This document shows positions 1-6,800 of a stretch of DNA of 7,141 nt, in pieces. Position numbers and translations under genes: made by a program. Under the pieces are notes generated by a model. It saw only the letters and a list, made by a program, of their open reading frames with translations, was not told the DNA's origin and searched no databases. The stretch covers positions 1 to 7,141 of the forward strand of contig CAIVCU010000217.1 in NCBI GenBank assembly GCA_903904495.1, read 5' to 3'. Source of the stretch: an uncultured Chlorobiaceae bacterium (GTDB lineage Bacteria > Bacteroidota > Chlorobiia > Chlorobiales > Chlorobiaceae). Position 1 is the first letter of the stretch. Each line of letters begins with the position of its first letter.

Positions 1-1116
1 AAAAACAGGAAACTCTATCTTGTTTTTCATGATAAAATCGTAGGTAAGCTGGAAGCTTTCCTCCGTATCATTATCAAAACCGAACATGAAGTACCCTTGA
101 ATGGCAATACCGTTCTTATGGAGATTGCTCACCACGGTTTCATAACTTCCAAGCCTGTTCGACCCCTTTTGAACGCTCTTGATTGTCTCGGGATTGAGCG
201 ATTCGAACCCGATACTGAGCAGGTCGCAACCTGATCTTCCGGCCAGTTCGGCAACCTCGGGCTTATCAAGAAAATTCATGGAGATATTGGCATTCCAGTG
301 CACGCCGAGTTTTGCCATCTCCTCAAGCAGAGTCATAAAATACTTCGGTCGAAAACTGATATTGTCGTCCATGAAGGAAAAATTGATCTTCTTCTTGCCA
401 AGCCGTTCCTGATGATAGCGCATTTCATCAAGGACAAGATCAAGCTCCCGGTAACGGTAGCTTTTTCCGTAAACCGTCGGCGTTGTGCAGAAGTTGCAAC
501 CTACAGGGCAGCCTTTTGTTGCCAGCAGGGGAATAAGTGAACTGTATTTTTTAGCATTTTTTGATGAAAGGGCATAGTTGAAATCAGGGTGGAGCATGGC
601 ACTCATCGGCTTAAGCTCCTTCGCCCTGTATACACTCTGCATCTTTCCCTTCAGGACATCAGTTGCAAGTTCTGTCCAAATAGACTCTATTTCTCCATAA
701 ACCACGCTCGTACAGTGTTCTGTGGCCTCTTCATGCAGCATAGTAGGATGAACGCCACCGAGAATAACTATTCTCCCTTGAGCGAGGGCAGCATCTCCGA
801 TCTGATATGCTCTGGATGCATTAAGGGTTCTGGAGGTGATGGCAACGACGTCAAACCCTGAAAAATCTTCCGGAACCTTATTGTTCAGTCTTTCGTCAAT
901 AAAAGTGACATCAAACAGCTTGCCGACAAGCGTGGCGACCATGATCAGGTTTAAAGGCATGCTGACAGTTCCGGAATCCACCATCATGCTGGTATTGCTG
1001 ACCGGCTGAATTAACAGCCATTTTTTGCGTGATCTTTGCTGTGTTGAAAGCTGATGAAGGAGTTCCTCTGCGGGGTCAAGCGGTGATACGAGAGTGTCTG
1101 ATGGTAAGATCTGCAT
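1..1116 (-). CDS. B12-binding radical SAM methyltransferase-like protein, BchQ/BchR type (candidate bchR); 3' end cut by window
   Basis: The first 372 codons are visible, and the frame is still open at the left edge. Residues about 32-165 look like a cobalamin-binding Rossmann domain, with a FIDERL strand near 72-77 and a GGVHPT turn at 120-125. I see no DxHxxG motif. Residues about 195 onward form a radical SAM domain with the CxxxCxxC cluster ligands at C203, C207 and C210 (GCPVGCNFC), followed by FMDDNISF, GFESLNPETI and GYFMFGFDNDTEESF segments. Family knowledge: this architecture is class B radical SAM, which includes the BchQ and BchR methyltransferases that act at C-8 and C-12 of bacteriochlorophyllides in green sulfur bacteria. 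BchR is my best guess, from overall resemblance and remembered gene context, but other B12 radical SAM enzymes cannot be excluded. The ATG at 1116 is the first in the frame. The frame is open upstream to about 1210 without another start codon. Only an oddly close AGGG precedes the ATG. Confidence 0.85.
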   Translation of the reverse strand, partial: MQILPSDTLVSPLDPAEELLHQLSTQQRSRKKWLLIQPVSNTSMMVDSGTVSMPLNLIMVATLVGKLFDVTFIDERLNNKVPEDFSGFDVVAITSRTLNASRAYQIGDAALAQGRIVILGGVHPTMLHEEATEHCTSVVYGEIESIWTELATDVLKGKMQSVYRAKELKPMSAMLHPDFNYALSSKNAKKYSSLIPLLATKGCPVGCNFCTTPTVYGKSYRYRELDLVLDEMRYHQERLGKKKINFSFMDDNISFRPKYFMTLLEEMAKLGVHWNANISMNFLDKPEVAELAGRSGCDLLSIGFESLNPETIKSVQKGSNRLGSYETVVSNLHKNGIAIQGYFMFGFDNDTEESFQLTYDFIMKNKIEFPVF

Positions 1117-1136
1117 ACCCTGAAATCTGCAATAAG

Positions 1137-1166
1137 TGTATAAAACCGTTACAACTAAAGAAACAA
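1137..1166 (-). promoter_or_regulatory. Candidate sigma-70 promoter for the radical SAM gene
   Basis: On the minus strand a TTGTTT (1166-1161) is followed after 18 bases by TATACA (1142-1137). An alternative reading is TTATAC at 17 bases. Transcription would start near 1130, giving a leader of about 14 bases. The boxes are only partial matches, but the site lies between the terminator of the upstream gene and the next start, where a promoter is expected. Confidence 0.35.
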
Positions 1167-1201
1167 GGTAGGAAAAGTTTTTTGAAACTGACCCGCCATT
1201 T

Positions 1202-1237
1202 AAAAAAAATCATTCCCTGCCGGAGTTATCGGGGAAC
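1202..1237 (-). terminator. Likely intrinsic terminator after the thioesterase gene
   Basis: On the minus strand GTTCCC (1237-1232) can pair with GGGAAT (1217-1212), including one G-U pair, across a 14-base loop. Two bases later comes a run of eight T (1209-1202). The stem overlaps the last codons and stop of the thioesterase gene. The stem is short and the loop long, so the T-run is the stronger part of the evidence. Confidence 0.45.
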
Positions 1238-1678
1238 CGGCTCTTTTTTAAGGACAGCAACAGTAAAACGGCTGACGCAGGTCAGTTTACCCTCTTCATT
1301 TTTCACCTTGATATCCCATACCTGAGAGCTTTTTCCAAGGTGCAGGGGCGAAGCTGTGGCAAAGACAAATCCTGTCCTGACGGGACGGATATGGTTGGCG
1401 TTTATTTCCTGTCCTACAATGTAAAATGACTCTCGATCGACGCAGTATGATGCGGCAATACTTCCAACCGTTTCGGCAAGAGCCAGTGAAGCCCCTCCGT
1501 GCAAAATTCCAATGCGCTGGATAGTACGGTGGTCGACAGGCATTTTTGCCGTCATGAAATCAAGTCCGATTTCGGTCATTTCAATACCCAGATGACGGGC
1601 CATCTGGCCATCAATGATTTGAGTGGTGTTGATTTCCTCAACACTGACCGGGGTAAAGAAAATAGTGGAATGAGTCAT
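1226..1678 (-). CDS. Hotdog-fold acyl-CoA thioesterase, YdiI/MenI-like (possible DHNA-CoA thioesterase)
   Basis: A 150-residue single-domain hotdog protein, close to the usual length of this family. It closely resembles E. coli YdiI (MenI). The core reads KMPVDHRT (45-52), then GILHGGASLALAETVGS (57-73), INANHIRP, and SPLHLGKSSQVWDIKV. Q54, H60 and E69 have the same spacing as the catalytic Q48, H54 and E63 of YdiI. YdiI hydrolyses 1,4-dihydroxy-2-naphthoyl-CoA in menaquinone synthesis. That substrate is reasonable here, but it is inferred, since YdiI-like enzymes are promiscuous and no men gene is in view. I chose the ATG at 1678 because the longer frame to 1750 runs into tRNA-Gly and adds a spurious MSRVRISSP-type N-terminus. 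No Shine-Dalgarno is visible. The gene begins 42 bases after tRNA-Gly with no convincing promoter between, which suggests it is transcribed from the tRNA promoter. A likely terminator overlaps its end. Confidence 0.9.
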   Translation of the reverse strand: MTHSTIFFTPVSVEEINTTQIIDGQMARHLGIEMTEIGLDFMTAKMPVDHRTIQRIGILHGGASLALAETVGSIAASYCVDRESFYIVGQEINANHIRPVRTGFVFATASPLHLGKSSQVWDIKVKNEEGKLTCVSRFTVAVLKKEPVPR

Positions 1679-1720
1679 GAGAGGTAATGTGTCAACAAAA
1701 AAGAATTTTAACAAGAAAAG

Positions 1721-1793
1721 AGCGGGTGACGAGATTCGAACTCGCGACATTTTGCTTGGGAAGCAAACACTCTACCAACTGAGTTACACCCGC
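1721..1793 (-). tRNA. tRNA-Gly (anticodon CCC)
   Basis: A complete 73-base cloverleaf is visible. The acceptor stem GCGGGTG pairs with CACCCGC. The D stem is ACTC/GAGT with an AGTTGGTA loop. The anticodon stem TTTGC/GCAAA encloses the loop TTCCCAA, giving anticodon CCC after T33. The variable loop has five bases. The T stem GCGAG/CTCGT (one G-U pair) carries loop TTCGAAT. The discriminator is T, usual for bacterial tRNA-Gly. The 3' CCA is not encoded. It lies 10 bases after tRNA-Met and is probably transcribed with it. Confidence 0.97.
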
Positions 1794-1803
1794 TTCTCTT
1801 GGG

Positions 1804-1877
1804 TGGTGAGAGAGGGAGTTGAACCCTCGACCTCAGGGTTATGAATCCTGTGCTCTAACCAACTGAGCTACCTCACC
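1804..1877 (-). tRNA. tRNA-Met (anticodon CAU), elongator type
   Basis: A complete 74-base cloverleaf. The acceptor stem GGTGAGG pairs with TCTCACC (one G-U pair). The D stem is GCTC/GAGC with loop AGTTGGTTA. The anticodon arm is CAGGA-TTCATAA-CCCTG, giving anticodon CAU. The variable loop is AGGTC and the T arm is GAGGG-TTCAACT-CCCTC. The discriminator is A, and CCA is not encoded. The paired first base (G1-C72) and the missing GGG/CCC anticodon stem argue against initiator tRNA. Elongator Met is favoured over lysidine-modified Ile(CAU) by its resemblance to bacterial elongator Met, but the sequence alone does not settle this. A31 faces C39, an unusual mismatch that closes the anticodon stem. 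Confidence 0.9.
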
Positions 1878-1892
1878 ATCTTTCGGGCTGAA

Positions 1893-1921
1893 AATATACC
1901 ATAGCAAAGAGGAATAAACAA
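1893..1921 (-). promoter_or_regulatory. Candidate promoter of the tRNA-Met/tRNA-Gly (and thioesterase) transcript
   Basis: On the minus strand TTGTTT (1921-1916) and TATATT (1898-1893) are separated by exactly 17 bases. TATATT matches the -10 consensus at five of six positions, and the -35 keeps TTG. Transcription would begin near 1886-1885, about eight bases before the tRNA-Met 5' end. The stretch after the -10 contains GCCCG, the sort of GC-rich discriminator common at stringently controlled stable-RNA promoters. Control by growth rate is an inference. Confidence 0.55.
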
Positions 1922-1957
1922 GCTATGAGAAAGTTTTATTTGTTCTTTTTTAGCGTG

Positions 1958-2689
1958 TTAAGACCATGAAGTCTTTTGACTGAAAATAGCTTCAGCTACC
2001 GGAATATCTTCCGGTGTCGTGATTTTTATATTGTGATAACCCATTTCAAAAATCTTTATGGGCTGTTCAGGAAAGAATCGCTCTACAAGTGCTGCATCAT
2101 CAGTTGCATACCAGCGTTCAAGGTCTGCCTGTTCGTGAGCCTGGATGAGAAGTCTGCAGCGAAAGCCCTGCGGTGTCTGTACCTGAAGCAGACTGCTGCG
2201 ATCAGGCGTTTCTCCGAAAAACTCAGGATTTGATCCGATATACTTGATTGTATCCTTTGGTCTTGTGGCTGGCACACAAGCTCCGAACTGGAGCGAAAGA
2301 TGTGAGATTTCATTTATCTCTTCAGGCCGTATGAACGGACGGGCACCGTCGTGCACAAGAATAGTGTCAGGAGCATTGCCGGTCATGCGTATTTCCTGCT
2401 CAATTGCCTTGATGCAGTTGTTCACCGAATCCTGACGCTCTTTACCGCCTTCGATGACAGCTTTTACCTTACTGAAGCCTTCTGAGCCTGCCATACCCTC
2501 GAGCGTCGCTATGTTTTCCTCTTTTGTGGCTATATAGATGGCGCTGACTGATGATGCTGCCTGAAATGCCTTTATAGTATGATGAATAACTGGAAACCCT
2601 GCAATTTCAAGCAGTTGTTTGCTTTGTCCGTCCTTGAGCTGCATTCGCTTCCCGATACCGCTTGCTGCAATAATGGCAATGGCATTCAT
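1958..2689 (-). CDS. ispD: 2-C-methyl-D-erythritol 4-phosphate cytidylyltransferase (IspD)
   Basis: This 243-residue cytoplasmic enzyme joins CTP and 2-C-methyl-D-erythritol 4-phosphate to give CDP-ME in the MEP isoprenoid pathway. The family motifs occur in order. The nucleotide loop AASGIGKRM (8-16) contains R15, and KQ at 24-25 supplies the second basic residue. Then come GGKERQDSV (81-89), VHDGARPF (112-119) with metal-binding D114, VPATRPKDTIK (139-149), TPDRSSLL (161-168) with R164, QTPQGF (171-176), ATDDAALVE (195-203) and NIKITTPED (220-228) with K222. R15, K24, D114, R164 and K222 align with the essential E. coli residues R20, K27, D106, R157 and K213. The usual second glycine of the loop is serine (S10). 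The gene follows queA by 27 bases and is probably in the same transcript. No good Shine-Dalgarno and no clear terminator are visible. Confidence 0.97.
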   Translation of the reverse strand: MNAIAIIAASGIGKRMQLKDGQSKQLLEIAGFPVIHHTIKAFQAASSVSAIYIATKEENIATLEGMAGSEGFSKVKAVIEGGKERQDSVNNCIKAIEQEIRMTGNAPDTILVHDGARPFIRPEEINEISHLSLQFGACVPATRPKDTIKYIGSNPEFFGETPDRSSLLQVQTPQGFRCRLLIQAHEQADLERWYATDDAALVERFFPEQPIKIFEMGYHNIKITTPEDIPVAEAIFSQKTSWS

Positions 2690-2716
2690 AGTTAGAGGTC
2701 AATCCCTGCGGGGGGG

Positions 2717-3757
2717 TTAATGGATAAACATGGCATCTCCGTAAGCCAAGAAGCGGTAATCTTCTTTCAGTGCCATTTTATAGGCTTCCATAAGCAACCG
2801 GTGTTCAGCAAATGCACTGACAGCCATAAGCAGTGTTGTTTCAGGGAGCTGGAAATTGGTGACAAGAGCATCAGTAACCTTGAACTGGTATGGAGGATAG
2901 ATGAATTTGTCTGTCCAGCCTCTTCCGAATTTTATTTTACCGTCAACCGTAGCATTGGCTTCAAGCACACGGCAGGTTGTTGTTCCGACCGCGATGATCC
3001 TTCCTGATTTGTTGACCTTGGTTTCATTGATTTCCATTGCTGTCTGATAGGGAATATTGAAATATTCCGAATCCATTTTATGCTTCGAAACGTCTTCGAC
3101 TTCAATGGCATTAAAGGTGCTCAAACTCGGATGGAGAGTTATCGGTAGAATTTTCACCCCGATTTTCTGGATTTTCTGGAGGAGCGGCATGGTGAAGTGC
3201 AATCCTGCCATAGGAGCGACGACGGCGCCGGTTTGACTTGCATAGACAGTCTGATAGTTCTCTTTGTCCGAAGCAATCGCCGAACGGGTAAAATAGGGCG
3301 GAAGGGGGATAGTGCCTATTCTTTCAACAAGGCTGAACACATCAATGTCAGGATTAAGAAATCTGATGGTTCTGCCGCGGGAAGTGGTATTGTCAACCAC
3401 TTCAGCCACAACGTCTTCCTCGAAATAAATTTTGTTCCCGACCCGTACTTTTCGTGCTGGATCAACCAGTACATCCCACAATCCGGCTTCCTTGTTGAGA
3501 ACTCTGAGGAGGAATACCTCGATTTTTGCGTCTGTTTTTTCCTTCTGCCCGAATATCTTAGCGGGAAAAACCCGGCTGTTGTTTAAGACCAGCAGATCTC
3601 CCTTTTTAAAATAGGATGCAATATCTTCGAAAACTTTATGCTCAATGTCTTTTTTCCGCCGGTTCAATACCATCATTTTACACTTATCCCTCGGTGCTGA
3701 TGGTTCTTCGGCTATTTTACTTTTAGGCAGGGTATATCGAAAATTTGACAGGCGCAT
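2717..3757 (-). CDS. queA: S-adenosylmethionine:tRNA ribosyltransferase-isomerase (QueA)
   Basis: A 346-residue protein, full length for QueA, which moves the ribosyl part of S-adenosylmethionine onto 7-aminomethyl-7-deazaguanine in tRNA to form epoxyqueuosine at the wobble position. Diagnostic blocks appear in order: GDLLVLNNSRVFPAKIFG (53-70), LPPYFTR (152-158), QTGAVVAPMAGLHFT (175-189), GRIIAVGTTTCRVLEAN (252-268), FIYPPYQFKVTDALVTNF (285-302), LPETTLLMAVSAFA (304-317), and YRFLAYGDAMFI (334-345). The usual APTAGLHF carries methionine in place of threonine (M183). The ATG at 3757 begins MRLSNFRY..LP, the normal N-terminus, with only GGA about ten bases upstream as ribosome-binding signal. 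A promoter with a perfect -10 box lies upstream, and ispD follows 27 bases downstream. No other queuosine gene is in view. Confidence 0.97.
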   Translation of the reverse strand: MRLSNFRYTLPKSKIAEEPSAPRDKCKMMVLNRRKKDIEHKVFEDIASYFKKGDLLVLNNSRVFPAKIFGQKEKTDAKIEVFLLRVLNKEAGLWDVLVDPARKVRVGNKIYFEEDVVAEVVDNTTSRGRTIRFLNPDIDVFSLVERIGTIPLPPYFTRSAIASDKENYQTVYASQTGAVVAPMAGLHFTMPLLQKIQKIGVKILPITLHPSLSTFNAIEVEDVSKHKMDSEYFNIPYQTAMEINETKVNKSGRIIAVGTTTCRVLEANATVDGKIKFGRGWTDKFIYPPYQFKVTDALVTNFQLPETTLLMAVSAFAEHRLLMEAYKMALKEDYRFLAYGDAMFIH

Positions 3758-3798
3758 AGGTAATCCAATAGGTAAACAAAAAAAGAAGTAAAAAAGCT

Positions 3799-3825
3799 AT
3801 TATAAGGTTTAAAGCTACAAATCAA
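3799..3825 (-). promoter_or_regulatory. Candidate promoter for queA-ispD
   Basis: On the minus strand there is a perfect TATAAT (3804-3799). Upstream, TTGATT (3825-3820) lies at a 15-base spacing, or TTTGAT at 16. Transcription would start near 3792, leaving a leader of about 35 bases before queA. The -35 overlaps the T-tract of the upstream gene's terminator, so the two transcription units meet with almost no spare sequence. Confidence 0.6.
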
Positions 3826-3854
3826 AAAAATGAAGGCATGATGACAGCCTTCAT
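3824..3854 (-). terminator. Strong intrinsic terminator after the HAD-GH65 gene
   Basis: On the minus strand ATGAAGGC (3854-3847) pairs perfectly with GCCTTCAT (3837-3830) around a nine-base loop, followed by six T (3829-3824). It begins six bases after the stop codon of the HAD-GH65 gene and closes that transcription unit. Confidence 0.88.
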
Positions 3855-3860
3855 CATTGT

Positions 3861-6800
3861 TCAGACTGTCGCTGAGTGATAGGCAACCCCCTTTTTCAGC
3901 GTGAGATGTATTCCTGCTATGCATGCCGGAGCTTCATCTCCCTCTGCTTCGAGCAACGTGACAATGATATCATTTTCCGTAATGGTAATGGCATAACGGT
4001 TATTTCTGAAACAGATGCTCAGGCTGAGTTTTTTCCATTGAGCCGGCCTGTTGGGATGCACATTGAGCTTTTCATTATAGAAAGAGATTCCGGCGAAATA
4101 ACGGATCACCGTATCAAGCGTTCCTGCCATGACGCCGCAATGAATACCCTCCTGGGTTGTGCCGCCCTGCGTGTCTTCAATATCACTTTTAAGGGCATCG
4201 GAGAACCATTTCCATGCCATTTCATGACCATCATGAAGGTAGCTGGAGATGATGCTGTGAACCACCTTGCTCAGCGTTGATCCATGGCTTGTTCTTGGTT
4301 CGTAGAAAGCATAGTTGTTTCTGACCAGAGTCAGGTCATCAGGGATTTTATACCCGATTTTTCCCAGCAGCTCAGCCACTTCTCCAGGTGAGAGCGTATA
4401 GAACGTCATCAGAACATCCGGCTGTTTGGCAACCTTGTACAAATCGGGAGTATCTCCCTCGGCTTTCAGTATCCTGTCCATGCGGTGGATATTGCCATAT
4501 CTGCTACGGTAGTGAGTCCAGTCAAGCTCCTTAAGGCTTTTGTAGCCATCGAACTGTTCAAGTATGCCATCGCTGTCAACGAGGATATTCATATTGCTGC
4601 TGATATCGCGCCAATGCTTCAGTTCATCAAAGCCGAGATGGATCTTTGAAATCAGGTGTCTGAGAATGGTTGGATCTATTTTTTCACCGATTTCTGCAGC
4701 TTTTTCAAAAAGCCAGATGGCCATAATATTGGTGTAGGCATTATCTTTCAATCCCTCTTTACCGCTTCCGGGCAGAGTTTCATGAAATTCATCCGGTCCC
4801 ATCACACCTTCGATATGGTACTTTCCGGTCTCTGGTGAATATGTGGCGATTGATGCCCAGAATCTTGCGATTTCAAACATCAGCTCAGCACCATTCTCAT
4901 TCAGGAACTGGGTGTCATCAGTATCGTAAATGTAGCGCCAGGTATTATAAAAAACAGCTATCGAAACATGCCGCTGCATACGGCTGAGGTCAGGACCCCA
5001 TGATCCGCTTTTTGGATTGAAGTGGAGTATCTGTGTATCCTCACGGCCATCATCGGCAGTTTGCCAGGGGAACATGGCGCCCTTATAACCGTTTTCACGA
5101 GCATATTCTCTTGCAGCGTCAAGCCGCCGGTAGCGGTACATGAGAAGTGCTTTCGAAATATCCGGGAAGTGGCGGTTGAAAAACGGCAGAATAAAAATTT
5201 CATCCCAGAAAATATGGCCACGGTAAGCCTCGCCGTTAAGACCCCGAGCAGGCATGCCGGCATCTATGGCTGGATTGTGTGGCGATGCTGTGGACATCAT
5301 GTGATAAGTGTGCAGTCTGAGCGCTTTCTGGCTGAACCGGTCACCTTCTACAATAATGTCAGCTTTTTCCCATATTTTCTCCCACGCATCAACATGTGAT
5401 TTAAAGAGAGTGTCAAACGTGTCGTGTGTTTGAAGAGAGTGCCGGGCTGCTTTTACCGGATCTGCACCTTTATGGTCAAGTGAAGTATGTATAGAAACAA
5501 GTTTTTCAATAGTGCAGCTTTTGGTTGGACTCAGCCGCACTTTAAAGGCCTCCCCGATATACCGCGTATCCTTTACTATTGAATGCTCTATGGTCAAACG
5601 CTTTCCATGGCTCAGCACCCCAGTCCTGGCAGCGGTTACAATGCCGTAATGTGAAACATTGGTTTGTACATGAAGCAGCATTATCTCGTTTTCACTGCTG
5701 CTTTCGATGTGTTCAAGATGGTCGTTTGAAAGGCCGTTGTATCGCGCAACATTCTTGTTTTTTACCCGTCCGTCAATTGCAGACCGGAATTCGACTTCGG
5801 CACTGTAGTTGACCGGCTTCAACGTGAACGTCAGGGCACACCGATGAGGATCATCCATGCTTGTAAACCTGCGGGTGTGGATGCTTGATATTCTTCCGAG
5901 GTTGTCCTGAATAACTATGTCACGCTCCATAAGGCCGTTACGCAGATTCAGATTTTGCTGGTAGCTGAGTATCTTCTGGTCAAACGGATCGATGAACTCT
6001 CCGCCACCTATTTTGAATTCAATCGGGAGCCAGTTCGGCGTATTGACAAAGTCGTTGTTAAAAATTGTCTGGCCGTGAACTTCAGAAGGTACCCTATTGA
6101 AAATGCCTGCGATATAGGTTCCGGGGTAGTGGTAGTGGGAAATTGAAGAGCCTTCATAGGCGCCTCTGACACCAAGGTAGCCATTGCCGGATGATGTAAG
6201 TGTTTCACGAAGTTTCTCATCTTTGGCGGAAAAATCGGTATAGGTCAGATTCCAGCCCTCAAATTCGAGACCTTCGCTGAACCAATGTTCGATGTCAGCA
6301 ATTGTGATTTCCGCAAGATCCCTGACAACAATATCGGCTCCCTCCACCCTCAGCTTCGATCCTTCAATGTCACGGGCAATACCGAGCACCATCCCGAAAT
6401 TCCCTCGGGAGCCTGCCTGAACTCCGGAAATGGCATCTTCAACAACAACACATTCATGAGGTTCCAATCCGAGATTCCGGGCAGCTCTGACAAAAATATC
6501 CGGGTTTGGCTTGCCCTTCAGTCCAAGTTCAATGGAAACTTCTCCGTCAACACGGGTTTCAAAAAGATGCTCAAGCTGGGCAAGCTGCAAAATCAGCTTG
6601 CAGTTGCGGCTTGATGAAGCGATACCGATTCTGATCCCTTTTTTTATGAGTTCGTTGATGAGTTCAACAGAAGACGCATAGACCTCCGGGCCTTCTTTGA
6701 TGAGGATTTCTGAAAACAGGATGTTTTTACGGTTTCCAAGACCGCAGATGGTCTCTTTTTCCGGAATGTCGTCCAGCTCGCCATAGGGCAGCTCGATATC

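Noticed and set aside
179..861. Plus-strand open frames of 77-90 codons opposite the radical SAM gene.
   Set aside because: They lie antisense to a gene with clear domain motifs, overlap each other in different frames and show no recognisable protein features.
1679..1750. N-terminal extension of the thioesterase frame starting MSRVRISSP.
   Set aside because: These codons run through tRNA-Gly. This is a familiar artefact of translating a tRNA gene, and the hotdog protein begins naturally at the ATG at 1678.
1804..1877. Initiator tRNA-fMet as identity of the CAU tRNA.
   Set aside because: The first base is paired with base 72, and the anticodon stem lacks the three consecutive G-C pairs typical of initiators.
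1959..1974. AAGAC/GTCTT hairpin at the ispD stop codon as a terminator.
   Set aside because: The stem is only five base pairs and no T-run follows on the minus strand, so it does not qualify as an intrinsic terminator.
1998..2015. Inverted repeat ACCGGAA-TATC-TTCCGGT near the end of ispD.
   Set aside because: It lies within the conserved NIKITTPEDIPVAEA coding segment with no T-run after it. It is most simply a coincidence of codons.
3197..3586. A 129-codon plus-strand frame opposite queA, and similar frames of up to 134 codons opposite HAD-GH65.
   Set aside because: These are shadows of strongly conserved genes on the other strand, with low-complexity or Cys/Phe-rich translations typical of antisense frames.
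6580..6601. Eight-base-pair inverted repeat GCAAGCTG/CAGCTTGC with a six-base loop in the HAD domain.
   Set aside because: It encodes a Leu/Gln-rich helix in a conserved domain, has no terminator tail, and the repeated CAG/CTG-type codons explain it.
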